DNA of 64,000 nucleotides, taken from contig NZ_JAUFQO010000005.1 of assembly GCF_030409835.1 (NCBI RefSeq), positions 1-64,000 on the forward strand. The letters are read 5' to 3'. The DNA is from Lutimonas halocynthiae. GTDB taxonomy: Bacteria > Bacteroidota > Bacteroidia > Flavobacteriales > Flavobacteriaceae. The translations under genes were made by a program, and so were the position numbers. The notes under the pieces are model-generated. The model did no database searches. It had not been told where the DNA came from and saw only the letters and a program-made list of their open reading frames with translations. This document shows positions 1 to 8,403 of the stretch, piece by piece (the stretch's first letter is position 1; each line of letters begins with the position of its first letter).

Positions 1-114
1 TTGTTTTGCAAGTGTTTTCTCAGAGTTTGAGATTGTCAAAAAAGTAAGAGTGAAAATAGAAAGTAATATTATATCAATCCACAACTAATCATAACCAATA
101 CGTTGCCAAGCATT
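1..114 (+). repeat. attC-like site, truncated by window edge
   Basis: Right part of a recombination site of the subtype with an AGTTTGAGATTGTC loop. It ends with CTAATCATAACC and the right box GTTGCCAAGCATT at 102-114. That box is complementary at 11 of 13 positions to the left box AACGCTAGGCAAC at 724-736, so the two bound one cassette. The loop is nearly the same as those of the sites at 4740 and 34528. Confidence 0.7.
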
Positions 115-719
115 TGAAGAAAATCGTACTCATATTGACAGTTTTGCTAATTCTAAGCTGTGACAAGCAAACAAATGAAATAAGATATTACCCTTCTTAT
201 TATCAGGTTTCAAAGGATAGTGTCTTAGTAATTGGATTGGATACTGTCAAATTAAATTTTCGCCAAATTACTAACGAGGTTGAGACATATTCATTTGATA
301 ATGGATACGGAAATCTTTTTGTAGAATTTGATGATGGTCAGATAAAAAAGAGGATAACTCCATTCGTTTATGGAGCGGGTTTGATAAGAGAAAAAAACGG
401 TCTCACTGTAACAGATGACTCAATCTATATCGATGACGGTTATCCGATATCAGATTTAAAGTGGATTTTGAAAAGACATTATCTCAATAAAGGAAAAATA
501 CCACATCATTCTTCATCTCCTAAAAATGCATTTGTTGAAATGTTAGTTGACACAAATATGAATGGAGTTGATATAAAAAAAGTTTTAACAAAAATTACTC
601 GTTCTTTTGACGAAGTAAAAAAGGAGATAAATGATACAATTGAATTGCACATCTATTTTTATAACATTAAAGAGGTGAAACCACCACCACCACTAAGATA
701 TCTAGAACAAACAAAGTAG
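114..719 (+). CDS. Putative lipoprotein of unknown function
   Basis: A 201-residue protein with a lipoprotein signal (hydrophobic 4-14, then LILS-Cys16), so probably anchored in an envelope membrane. I recognise no domain. Residues 130-185 look mixed alpha/beta, and the tail has a KPPPP proline run also found near residue 45 of the lipoprotein at 2170. The start is TTG inside the last base of the recombination box, because no ATG gives the signal peptide. It is the only gene of its cassette and is followed by a site 5 bases after the stop. Confidence 0.6.
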   Translation: MKKIVLILTVLLILSCDKQTNEIRYYPSYYQVSKDSVLVIGLDTVKLNFRQITNEVETYSFDNGYGNLFVEFDDGQIKKRITPFVYGAGLIREKNGLTVTDDSIYIDDGYPISDLKWILKRHYLNKGKIPHHSSSPKNAFVEMLVDTNMNGVDIKKVLTKITRSFDEVKKEINDTIELHIYFYNIKEVKPPPPLRYLEQTK

Positions 720-723
720 AATA

Positions 724-858
724 AACGCTAGGCAACAACGCATATAAGCAATAGCTTCAATTCGTAATACAAGGAAAATTAAAGTAGAAACAAACAATAA
801 AGTATAAACAGCAATTTGGGGAGAGCTACTGCTCATATCCACACCGTTAGCTGTAATT
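724..858 (+). repeat. attC-like site (GCAATAGCTT subtype)
   Basis: Left box AACGCTAGGCAAC, then AACGCATATAAGCAATAGC pairing with GCTACTGCTCATATCC before right box GTTAGCTGTAATT (846-858). The loop is about 70 bases. The right box matches the left box at 1993-2005 in 12 of 13 complementary positions. Confidence 0.8.
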
Positions 859-868
859 CCAAACAACC

Positions 869-1399
869 TTGCCTGAAAAAAAATTAGAAGAAATAGTTTT
901 ATCGGTTATTCGGTATTTCAAAGGTCGCCCAACTAGAATGTTTATTGCTGTGTTTTCACCAATAGTGTTCCTTTTCATTATAAATTTTATTGACTTCTTT
1001 CTTCTTCCAACGGTTTATGATTCTGATGAAATTGATTCATTTTACGTGAGTAAATCAAATAGAGGCTCAATTAGGGCTTTTCATTATGAAACTAAAAAAG
1101 GGTACAATTTCTCCCTGCCAAATATTCGTATATATGAGAGCGAAATAAATGTGGAGCACACAATACTGTTCAAATCGATAACTTATGTAGAATCGGAGGG
1201 GAAAGATTATTCTCATACATTATCCTCGGATCTAAATGGATTTATGAAATATTTCCATTTACTTTTTCTATTCTCAATGATTATGGGGATTGTCACATTT
1301 GCCAGGGGAAAGCCAATATCCCATAATGTATTGTTGAATATCATTGGCTTCAATTCTTTAATGCTTCTTGTTTTAATCTATATGCTTTATTTATACTGA
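869..1399 (+). CDS. Membrane protein of unknown function
   Basis: A 176-residue protein with hydrophobic segments near 24-46, 130-148 and 156-175 and a polar domain of about 80 residues between the first and second. No family recognised. The TTG start at 869 gives a short charged N-terminus; the first ATG (938) would begin at the edge of membrane segment one and is a possible alternative. It shares a two-gene cassette with the membrane protein at 1438, 38 bases downstream, so the two may work together. Confidence 0.55.
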   Translation: MPEKKLEEIVLSVIRYFKGRPTRMFIAVFSPIVFLFIINFIDFFLLPTVYDSDEIDSFYVSKSNRGSIRAFHYETKKGYNFSLPNIRIYESEINVEHTILFKSITYVESEGKDYSHTLSSDLNGFMKYFHLLFLFSMIMGIVTFARGKPISHNVLLNIIGFNSLMLLVLIYMLYLY

Positions 1400-1437
1400 A
1401 ATCAATGTAAATTTTAAAATACATCAATTATATATTT

Positions 1438-1992
1438 ATGACAAATATTATATTAAAATCAAACTTTCAGTCCCATCAAAAATTAGTTTTAATTCTACTT
1501 TTTGTTGTCACATTTATTATTGGGTCATTAGTGCTCTTAGCATTCTTCGTTGGGGAGTCAAGTCTATCAGAGTGGAGAGTTGGTGATTTCATTGTTCTAA
1601 TGTTCTTCCCGTTATCAATTTTCATAATGCTGAATCTTTTGAGTAAAAATGGTATTGTTATCGATAACAATCAATTATTCACATCGAAGTTCATTTTTAA
1701 AAAGCCTTGGTACAAGAGGAAGGTAGACATGACTGGAATGACGGACATCAGTATTCTAAAATTCAATGGAAAACAAAAATTTATGTTTGTTACTGCTGGC
1801 AGTCCAGATAAGGCGTATTCAGTTGAACTTCAAAAAGCATATGTTCTAAATGAAAAACATACAACAAAAAAACTATTGTTTGAAGTGAATAATGAGGAAA
1901 TGGCGCAAGAAGCCGTTAATAAAATTTCAAAGGAAATTGGTCTGAATTTCGAAGCATACAATCCAAGATTCAGATCCAGAAAAAGAAGATGA
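1438..1992 (+). CDS. Membrane protein with PH-like tail
   Basis: A 184-residue protein with two membrane segments (about 16-40 and 50-68) and a soluble C-terminus that reads like a bacterial PH-type domain (GIVIDNNQLF ... KPWYKRKVDM ... WY/basic loops). That domain call is an inference from pattern only. The ATG start is clear. It is the second gene of a cassette with the membrane protein at 869. The stop lies at the edge of the left recombination box. Confidence 0.55.
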   Translation: MTNIILKSNFQSHQKLVLILLFVVTFIIGSLVLLAFFVGESSLSEWRVGDFIVLMFFPLSIFIMLNLLSKNGIVIDNNQLFTSKFIFKKPWYKRKVDMTGMTDISILKFNGKQKFMFVTAGSPDKAYSVELQKAYVLNEKHTTKKLLFEVNNEEMAQEAVNKISKEIGLNFEAYNPRFRSRKRR

Positions 1993-2132
1993 AACTACAG
2001 CTAACAACGGGTATAATTAATTGTGGTTCAGAGCTATACCGAAGTTAGTCGTAATCTAAAAGTAAGAGTGAAAAGAGAAAGTAAAGTTAAATCTATCCAC
2101 AACTAACCATACCCAATACGTTGTAGCCAATT
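1993..2132 (+). repeat. attC-like site (TAATTAATTG subtype)
   Basis: Left box AACTACAGCTAAC, 12 of 13 complementary to the opening box at 846. The body runs AACGGGTATAATTAATTG to CAACTAACCATACCC, closing with right box GTTGTAGCCAATT (2120-2132). Left-arm A residues face C in the right arm at three places, so the bottom strand can form G-T wobbles there. Confidence 0.82.
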
Positions 2133-2169
2133 AAACAAACACATATTATTTCAAGAAAAATCTGAACAA

Positions 2170-3075
2170 ATGAAAAGAAAATTATTACTTATCATCTTTA
2201 GTATATCAATAATGTCCTGTACTGAAAAAGAAACAATCAATAGTGATTTGAGAGACATTGATGACATAGAAATTCCAATTACTCAAAGAATTCTAGAGGT
2301 AAAACCTCCACCCCCAGCATCAGAGAGATTTGAAATAGATGAATCTGAAATAGTTGAGATAATTGAAGAAGAGGAAATTGAGGATCAAACAGATCATTCA
2401 AATCAAATAGAAAAGAAAATAATAAAAGATGGTAGGATTGGAGTTGAAGTTGATGATTTAGAAGGGTCCAAAATTAAGATTGATCAATTAGTAAAATTGA
2501 AAGGGGCTTATTACTCCAAGGATCGATTCGATGATTCAGAATATGAGTCCTCTTACTTTTTGAAGATAAGAATACCAAGTGTTGAATTTGAAAGCTTTGT
2601 TTCTGAATTTGGATCTTACAATGGCAAAGTTATTTACAAAGAGATTAAATCAAGAGATGTTACATCAGAATTTTTAGATTTAGAAACTCGTCTGACCAAT
2701 AAAAGGAAATATTTAGAGAAATATAGAGACTTACTTTCAAAAGCTAAAACTGTTAAGGATATTCTGGAAATAGAAAATGAAATAAGAGGATTAGAGGAAG
2801 AAATCGAGAGTACTGTTGGTCGATTAAAGTATTTAAAAGATTTAGTAGGCTATAGCACTTTAGATCTAGTTTTGACCAAAAAGAAAGATTTCAAATATAC
2901 TCCAGAAGCCGAAGATAGTTTTGTGGAGAGATTGAAGGAATCATTTTCAAATGGATGGAAAACTGTAGTCAATTTTATTCTGATAATTTTTGGTTTATGG
3001 CCACTATGGTTGTTATTACCATTAATGATATACATATTTAGAAAATATAGAAAAAATCGAAAGGTAAAAGAGTAA
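2170..3075 (+). CDS. DUF4349 domain lipoprotein
   Basis: A 301-residue lipoprotein (IMSC lipobox, Cys near 17) with an acidic linker to about residue 85, then a DUF4349 domain (about 85-245: DGRIGVEV..., SRDVTSEFLDLETRLTNK, a coiled coil around EIENEIRGLEEEIE, then GYSTLDLVL). A membrane helix at about 266-290 and a basic tail follow. DUF4349 proteins are envelope proteins of unknown biochemical role. Family length is usual. Single gene of its cassette; ATG start 37 bases after the recombination box. Confidence 0.85.
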   Translation: MKRKLLLIIFSISIMSCTEKETINSDLRDIDDIEIPITQRILEVKPPPPASERFEIDESEIVEIIEEEEIEDQTDHSNQIEKKIIKDGRIGVEVDDLEGSKIKIDQLVKLKGAYYSKDRFDDSEYESSYFLKIRIPSVEFESFVSEFGSYNGKVIYKEIKSRDVTSEFLDLETRLTNKRKYLEKYRDLLSKAKTVKDILEIENEIRGLEEEIESTVGRLKYLKDLVGYSTLDLVLTKKKDFKYTPEAEDSFVERLKESFSNGWKTVVNFILIIFGLWPLWLLLPLMIYIFRKYRKNRKVKE

Positions 3076-3210
3076 CTGGCTGCAACAACGGGTATGACCA
3101 ATAGCTCTAATCATCCTTCGAAACGAAAATGAAACTGAAAAACAAACCAATTAATTAAAACCAACCAACGTGGGTGAGCTACTGCTCATACCCAATACGT
3201 TGGCGCATAT
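3074..3210 (+). repeat. attC-like site (GCAATAGCTT subtype)
   Basis: Left box AACTGGCTGCAAC is 11 of 13 complementary to the box at 2120. Arms are GGGTATGACCAATAGC and GAGCTACTGCTCATACCC. The right box at 3199 starts GTTGGCG and runs to within one base of the next start codon. The stop codon of the DUF4349 gene overlaps the left box by two bases. Confidence 0.82.
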
Positions 3211-4056
3211 ATGACAAAATCATTATTCATATTATTTTTTATGACTGGATTAAACCAGTTGTTAGCTTGTGATTGTGAATACCCAAAACCGATAATGGAA
3301 TTTTATTCTGCTGAACATGTATTTGAAGGAAAGGTGATTTCAAAAACTTATACCAAAGATTCCTTGCATTTTACAGTTAGATTAGAAGCTTTGAAACATT
3401 ATAAGGTAGGGAACAATCCAAAATATATGGATTTTACGTTCTCATCAGAAGGGAGATTTACAGGAGTGATTACTTCATGTGATTGGTTTGTAGAAAAAAA
3501 TGAAAACTGGCTTGTTTTCACAGAGATTCGGAACAGTAGATTAACATTTAACCCTATGTGTTCAAATTCTCAGTTGATTAAGGACGGTATTTCAAAACAG
3601 ATGCGAGACCTTCTTGTTAAGGCAAACTCTTTCAATATTCATGATTACATTTTCAATCCCACCGAAATTCAATTTAATTCAATAAGTAATGTAAAATTAG
3701 ATTCATTAGTTGGGAAAATTAGAAAAAAGCTAATGGGTGAACCAGAGTCTTTGCAGTTAGTAATGATTATTGATGAACAAGGTGAGTTAGAAAAAGTAAA
3801 TGCTTATTTCCGCCCCCCATATAATATTTATAAGGATATGAAATTTGATTCAATTTATGGGCTTATAAGAGACTATAGCCCTAAGAAAAGAGATTCTTTA
3901 AAAGAAATTGAGCTCAATTTAATTGAATCAATATCTTTATTGAAAACCTGGAATATATTATCCCATAAGAAAACAAATGTGCCAGTTAAATATTATCTAA
4001 GTCCTGTTTTAATTTATAACGAAGATATTAGTGAATGGAAAATTTTGGGAAATTAA
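3211..4056 (+). CDS. Secreted protein with NTR/TIMP-like N-terminal region
   Basis: A 281-residue protein with a signal peptide ending near LLACDCEYP. The Cys-x-Cys after the signal, a later ITSCDW and NPMC give the cysteine layout of netrin/TIMP-like (NTR) domains over about residues 20-135. The C-terminal half (about 145-281) is unrecognised, with a region that could be a TonB-C-like fold (LVMIIDEQGELEKV). The function is unknown; NTR domains often bind proteins outside the cell. The ATG start lies 5 bases after the recombination box core. Confidence 0.6.
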   Translation: MTKSLFILFFMTGLNQLLACDCEYPKPIMEFYSAEHVFEGKVISKTYTKDSLHFTVRLEALKHYKVGNNPKYMDFTFSSEGRFTGVITSCDWFVEKNENWLVFTEIRNSRLTFNPMCSNSQLIKDGISKQMRDLLVKANSFNIHDYIFNPTEIQFNSISNVKLDSLVGKIRKKLMGEPESLQLVMIIDEQGELEKVNAYFRPPYNIYKDMKFDSIYGLIRDYSPKKRDSLKEIELNLIESISLLKTWNILSHKKTNVPVKYYLSPVLIYNEDISEWKILGN

Positions 4057-4191
4057 TACATCCGCCAACAACGCATATAAGCAATAGCTTCAATTCGTAA
4101 TACAAGGAAGATCAAAGTAAGAATAAACAATTAAAATATAATCAACTGTTGGGGAGAGCTACTGCTCATATCCCCACCGTTGCCAAACATT
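4057..4191 (+). repeat. attC-like site (GCAATAGCTT subtype)
   Basis: Left box TACATCCGCCAAC is 11 of 13 complementary to the box at 3199. The body is almost the same as that of the site at 724 (CAATTCGTAATACAAGGA, GGGGAGAGCTACTGCTC). Right box GTTGCCAAACATT at 4179-4191. Confidence 0.82.
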
Positions 4192-4200
4192 AAGACATAG

Positions 4201-4767
4201 ATGAAAAGAGGAAAATTATTTTACGAAATAACATTCGTTATTGGTTTGATTCTGCTTTTTGTCCAGTTACCTCTAATTCTTAAAACAATAATTGACTTTT
4301 ACATTCCGATTGGAATAGTCCTATCTGTTGGTTTTATTTCATGCTTGATAGATTATAAAAATTATAGCGATTTATATGGATATGAGAACCACGTCGGAGT
4401 ATATAGTTATAGAGGAAAGCAAAGATATTTAAATCCTTTTATGCACTTTTCGGTAAGTTATGGAGGAATAATAATATTTTTATTTTTTGCTTCGAATTAT
4501 TATTTGTCGAACAAATTTGAAACAAAAACTCAATATGATATCTTAGATAAAGGCTCCTATAATGTTAAAGACAGTTCTGGAAAAAAGCCTTATTTCGTGG
4601 TAAATTATAAAGGAAAGAGTAAGGAATTTGTATTTACAGAAAGAGATTTTGAAGACCTAGATGAAAGTAAAAAAATAGAAATCACTACCAAAAAAGGGTT
4701 CTTTAATTATGATATCTTAATTGATAAAAAAATAGTAAAAACGTTAGGCAACAACGGTTATAATTAA
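4201..4767 (+). CDS. Small membrane protein of unknown function
   Basis: A 188-residue protein with three hydrophobic segments (about 8-28, 33-52, 80-102) and a soluble tail rich in Lys and Asp. No family recognised. The last nine codons lie inside the recombination site: the frame runs through the left box and ends at the TAA in TATAATTAA. This suggests the original stop was lost, or that the gene evolved to use the stop in the site. Confidence 0.6.
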   Translation: MKRGKLFYEITFVIGLILLFVQLPLILKTIIDFYIPIGIVLSVGFISCLIDYKNYSDLYGYENHVGVYSYRGKQRYLNPFMHFSVSYGGIIIFLFFASNYYLSNKFETKTQYDILDKGSYNVKDSSGKKPYFVVNYKGKSKEFVFTERDFEDLDESKKIEITTKKGFFNYDILIDKKIVKTLGNNGYN

Positions 4768-4881
4768 TTGTTTTGTAATCGCTTTATCAGAGTTTGAGAT
4801 TGTCAAAAAAGTAAGAGTGAAAAGAGAAAGTAAATTTAAATCAATCCACAACTAATCATAACCAAACCGTTGCTAATTGTC
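4740..4881 (+). repeat. attC-like site overlapping a gene end
   Basis: Left box AACGTTAGGCAAC is 11 of 13 complementary to the box at 4179 and is translated as part of the upstream membrane protein. Arms are GGTTATAATTAATTG and CAACTAATCATAACC. Right box core GTTGCTA at 4869. Same subtype as the sites at 1 and 34528. Confidence 0.8.
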
Positions 4882-4938
4882 ACATTCATTCTTCTTGCTC
4901 GTCTTTCCGTTTTAATTTATACCAAAACGTATCTAGCA

Positions 4939-6435
4939 ATGAAAATAAGAAACTTGACATTTATTCTACTATTTAACATAATAACTTTAACCCTAACTGG
5001 TCAAAACACAACAGATTTTGAATGGCCAGAAAATGAAATAACGCCAATATTCAAAGAATTTGTAAAAGCGTATAATACAAATGATCTAAAAAAATTGGAA
5101 GCTTTTACATCGAAACATTACGAAAAAGACTTTAAAAAAGCTGCCGCGTATTGGCCAAGTGTTTTTGCTGATTATGGACAAATAGAAGCCTTTTCAGAAG
5201 AAACAAGTTGGTCTGATAAAAACAGACTGGCTATTTGGTTTCATGGGAAGCACACTAAAAATTGGGTAATAATCATGTTGCGAATGAATCCAGAGAACAC
5301 CAAAATTATTGGAAAATCAGTTAGTAGAGGCTCTCGTCCTTCAGGAAATCTTCCTCCTTACAGTCGTGTTTCTTCAAAAGAAATGAAACCCTATTTAAAA
5401 AAATACCTAAAGAAGTTGCACAAGCTAGATCATTTTTCGGGGTCTGTATTGGTAGCTAAAGGGAATACTATTTTATTTGAAGAGTCCTATGGTGAGCGCA
5501 ACAAAAAAAGAAATACAAAAAACAACGCAAATACCTCTTTTAATATTGCTTCAACTACAAAAACGTTTACTGGTGTTGCTATAGCGAAACTTGCAGAACA
5601 AGGAAAGCTCAAATTTACCGATCCTATTAGTAAGTTTATCCCAGAATACCCTAAAGATATTTCCAACCAAGTTACGATTCATCATTTATTAACTCACACT
5701 TCTGGCATAGAACTGGATGATTATGAACCATTCAATCTAGACAATGACAAAGCTAAAAACCTCAATGAGGCTTTAAAAGCTCAAGTAACACATTTAGACT
5801 CATTAAATGAGGGTCGAAGAAAAAATTTTAAAGTGTTAAATAAATATGATTATTCAAATGAAGAATTTGTTTTATTAGGTATAATTATAGAACGAGTGAG
5901 TGGCATGTCTTATGGAGAATGCATCGAACAAAGTATTTTTAAGCCCCTTAATATGAAAAACTCTTTTGCAGATATTCATAAATTAACTACTCACCAAAAT
6001 AAAGCCATTGGCTATACGTATAAAGACACTGAATCTAATTTTATTGGAGGTACAAGATGCGAAAATGGAGGAGTTGGTCTTTATTTGGCCCCAGACGGAG
6101 GCATTTATTCTACTACTACAGATTTGTATACTTATTTTAAAGCAATCAATACTCATACCATTGTAAGCAAAGGAACCCAAGAACTATTGCACAAAAAACA
6201 CGCTAAATTCTTTGTAGATAAAGATGAAAGTAGACATTATGGGTATGGTTTTCAGCTAAATCAAGTTGGAGAAGCAATAACTATTGGGCATGGAGGTACA
6301 TATCCTGGTGTTGGAAGTCGTTTTGAGTATTATCCAAAAGAAAATTACTATGTTATTGTATTAAGTAATTACGGGTCAATGGCTGGTAGTGCAGTTGCTG
6401 CCCATATTAAAGATCTAATAGAGCCAAATCATTAA
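4939..6435 (+). CDS. Serine hydrolase, beta-lactamase/PBP4 family
   Basis: A 498-residue secreted enzyme (signal peptide ending near TLTGQ). Residues about 30-130 form an NTF2-like/DUF3887-type domain. Residues about 150-495 form a class C beta-lactamase fold with nucleophile motif S205-T-T-K208, a Y-x-N-like triad in YDYSNEEF, and HGGTYPG in place of KTG. Members hydrolyse peptides, esters or beta-lactams; the substrate cannot be told. I chose ATG 4939 since it gives a clean signal peptide; an in-frame TTG at 4870 lies inside the recombination box. Confidence 0.85.
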   Translation: MKIRNLTFILLFNIITLTLTGQNTTDFEWPENEITPIFKEFVKAYNTNDLKKLEAFTSKHYEKDFKKAAAYWPSVFADYGQIEAFSEETSWSDKNRLAIWFHGKHTKNWVIIMLRMNPENTKIIGKSVSRGSRPSGNLPPYSRVSSKEMKPYLKKYLKKLHKLDHFSGSVLVAKGNTILFEESYGERNKKRNTKNNANTSFNIASTTKTFTGVAIAKLAEQGKLKFTDPISKFIPEYPKDISNQVTIHHLLTHTSGIELDDYEPFNLDNDKAKNLNEALKAQVTHLDSLNEGRRKNFKVLNKYDYSNEEFVLLGIIIERVSGMSYGECIEQSIFKPLNMKNSFADIHKLTTHQNKAIGYTYKDTESNFIGGTRCENGGVGLYLAPDGGIYSTTTDLYTYFKAINTHTIVSKGTQELLHKKHAKFFVDKDESRHYGYGFQLNQVGEAITIGHGGTYPGVGSRFEYYPKENYYVIVLSNYGSMAGSAVAAHIKDLIEPNH

Positions 6436-6472
6436 TAGTTTACTTCTGTTCTATTGCATTTATGCATAATAA

Positions 6473-6611
6473 AACTAGCTTCAACAATGTATAAAAACAA
6501 TAGCGGTTTGGGTTTATTCTCAAACCGTTTTATTTAAATAAGTATATTGCTAACTGAAAAGTAAATGCGTTTTATCCGCCACTGCTCATATCCACACCGT
6601 TGGCAGCCATT
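6473..6611 (+). repeat. attC-like site (AATAGCGGTTT subtype)
   Basis: Left box AACTAGCTTCAAC pairs poorly with the opening box at 4869, so one end may have been replaced. The body has ATGTATAAAAACAATAGCGG and ends CACTGCTCATATCC. Right box GTTGGCAGCCATT at 6599-6611 pairs 10 of 13 with the left box at 11973, over 5.3 kb away. Confidence 0.7.
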
Positions 6612-6813
6612 TTAACAAAAATATTCCGTTATCAATATAAATTACTTTTATTAGACAATAATTAAAGTATTACTACTAGCATTAAAACACTCCTAATAGC
6701 ATGCAAAAGTGATTTTTGAAAGATCCTCGTGCGTTTCATCATATTCATATAATAGTTTAGTTGGTTTTTAATCAATTTTGATTTTTAAAAAAACCTTAAT
6801 CTTAATATAAATT
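6612..6813. other. Noncoding leader of the four-gene cassette
   Basis: About 200 bases of AT-rich DNA between the recombination box and the SBBP gene. I see no gene. It is longer than most cassette leaders here and could hold a promoter of its own, though I find no exact TAnnTTTG box. Confidence 0.4.
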
Positions 6814-8247
6814 ATGAAATATCTACCAATTACTTTATTAATCACAATACTATTTACTTTCAATAAATTGCATAGTCAAGCCACCGATTCAGAAATTGTA
6901 TTCTCAACTTACTTAGGCAATATAGGTGACGATGATGCTGATGTTGTTACAGTAGATGCCAAAGGAAACACATATTTAGGATGTCATTCAAACTCTGCAA
7001 GCTTAAACCTCCCTGAAGAGAAACAATACAACTTAAAGAATGGCATAGATGCATTTGTTGTAAAATTGAATGGCAATGGTACAAAGATGGATTATATAAC
7101 TCAACTTGGAGGGTCTCAATGGGATGCCGTTCAAGGTCTTATTTCGGATTCTGAAGGTAATATCTATGCTGTAGGAACGACTTACTCTGCTGACTTCCCA
7201 ATTAACATCAATGAGTTTCAATCGAAATTTGGAGGAATGAGCGATGCTTTTGTTCTTAAACTCAATACTAAAGGTGAGATAATGTGGTCAACCTTTATCG
7301 GTGGCAGTAAAAATGAAGACGGTAGAGGGATTGCTCTTGACCAACAAGGAAATGTTCATATAGTTGGACGCACTGAGTCTAATGACTTTCCTATTTTACC
7401 AGGTGCGCTACAGCCAAAGTCAGCTGGAAAGATAGATACATTTTTTGCTACCCTTAACTCTGAGGGGAAAATGATGACAACGTCCTATTTAGGTGGATCA
7501 GGGAATGACATTGGGTTCTCAATCGATATAGACAACAAAGGAAGACGCTACATCGCTGGCACGACCAATTCTTCCGATTTTCCTTTATACAATTCTATCC
7601 AAGAAACAAAACATGGCAAAGATGACATATTCTTCGCTGTTATAGACGCTACTGGATCAACTTTGGAATATTCCAGTTATTTAGGAGGTGATGAAAACGA
7701 ACAACTTTATGGTCTCGCTCTTGGGCCTAATGAGAATATTTTCTTGACTGGAATTACAAATTCATCAGATTTTCCAACAACACCGAATGGATATCAACCA
7801 ATACATTCAGGAGAGAGCGATGTCTTTGTTTCCAAATTTAATATACAAGAAAAAAGAATGACATATTCAACTTTTTTAGGTGGAGAAGGTGATGATAGTT
7901 CAAGGGATCTTATCATTGATGATGAAGGCAATGCATTTATTGTAGGTAAAACGACTTCCACTAATTTTCCAATTGTAAATAATTCTCATTCAATGCTACG
8001 TGGTCGTACTGATGCATTTATTACTTTGCTCGATTCTAGCGGATCATTTCTAATTTATTCCACTATTTTCGGTGGACAAGGTATGGAAACCTTTGAAGGT
8101 GTTGCTTTGGGTAACGATGGTTCACTGACTGTTTCTGGCTTATCAAGTTCTTTAGATTACCCAACGGTGAATCCAATTCAAGATTCATTTCTTGGTGGTC
8201 GGTTCGATATGGTTACTACCCGCTTGATTATTCCTAAACAGGAATAA
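6814..8247 (+). CDS. Secreted SBBP-repeat beta-propeller protein
   Basis: A 477-residue protein with a signal peptide (ending near LHSQA) followed by about seven repeats of roughly 55-60 residues, each with a phrase like STYLGG..D.. and ..GN.Y..G.T.S.DFP (for example STFIGGSKNED, SSYLGGDENEQ, STFLGGEGDD). These are SBBP repeats, expected to fold as a beta-propeller. There is no C-terminal type IX sorting domain. It may bind polysaccharide or protein at the surface. First of four genes in one long cassette. Confidence 0.85.
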   Translation: MKYLPITLLITILFTFNKLHSQATDSEIVFSTYLGNIGDDDADVVTVDAKGNTYLGCHSNSASLNLPEEKQYNLKNGIDAFVVKLNGNGTKMDYITQLGGSQWDAVQGLISDSEGNIYAVGTTYSADFPININEFQSKFGGMSDAFVLKLNTKGEIMWSTFIGGSKNEDGRGIALDQQGNVHIVGRTESNDFPILPGALQPKSAGKIDTFFATLNSEGKMMTTSYLGGSGNDIGFSIDIDNKGRRYIAGTTNSSDFPLYNSIQETKHGKDDIFFAVIDATGSTLEYSSYLGGDENEQLYGLALGPNENIFLTGITNSSDFPTTPNGYQPIHSGESDVFVSKFNIQEKRMTYSTFLGGEGDDSSRDLIIDDEGNAFIVGKTTSTNFPIVNNSHSMLRGRTDAFITLLDSSGSFLIYSTIFGGQGMETFEGVALGNDGSLTVSGLSSSLDYPTVNPIQDSFLGGRFDMVTTRLIIPKQE

Positions 8248-8403
8248 CCCGCTATTAATAAAAAAGAAAAAGTATTTTTAAACTCAATTTAAACTTTTAG
8301 GTAAAATTGAAATTCATACTCACAATAATAAGTTTGCTGTTATTGGTTATCAAACCTCTGACAATCCTGAATATACAGGAAATACAATAAAGATAAGTTT
8401 TAA

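Noticed and set aside
724-858. Sites read as plain rho-independent terminators
   Set aside because: The stems are imperfect and AT-rich without following T-runs, and their paired boxes relate to the distant other end of the cassette, which a terminator would not explain.
4870-4938. Extended N-terminus of the serine hydrolase from TTG 4870
   Set aside because: It would start within the recombination box and put 23 residues before a perfectly good signal peptide.
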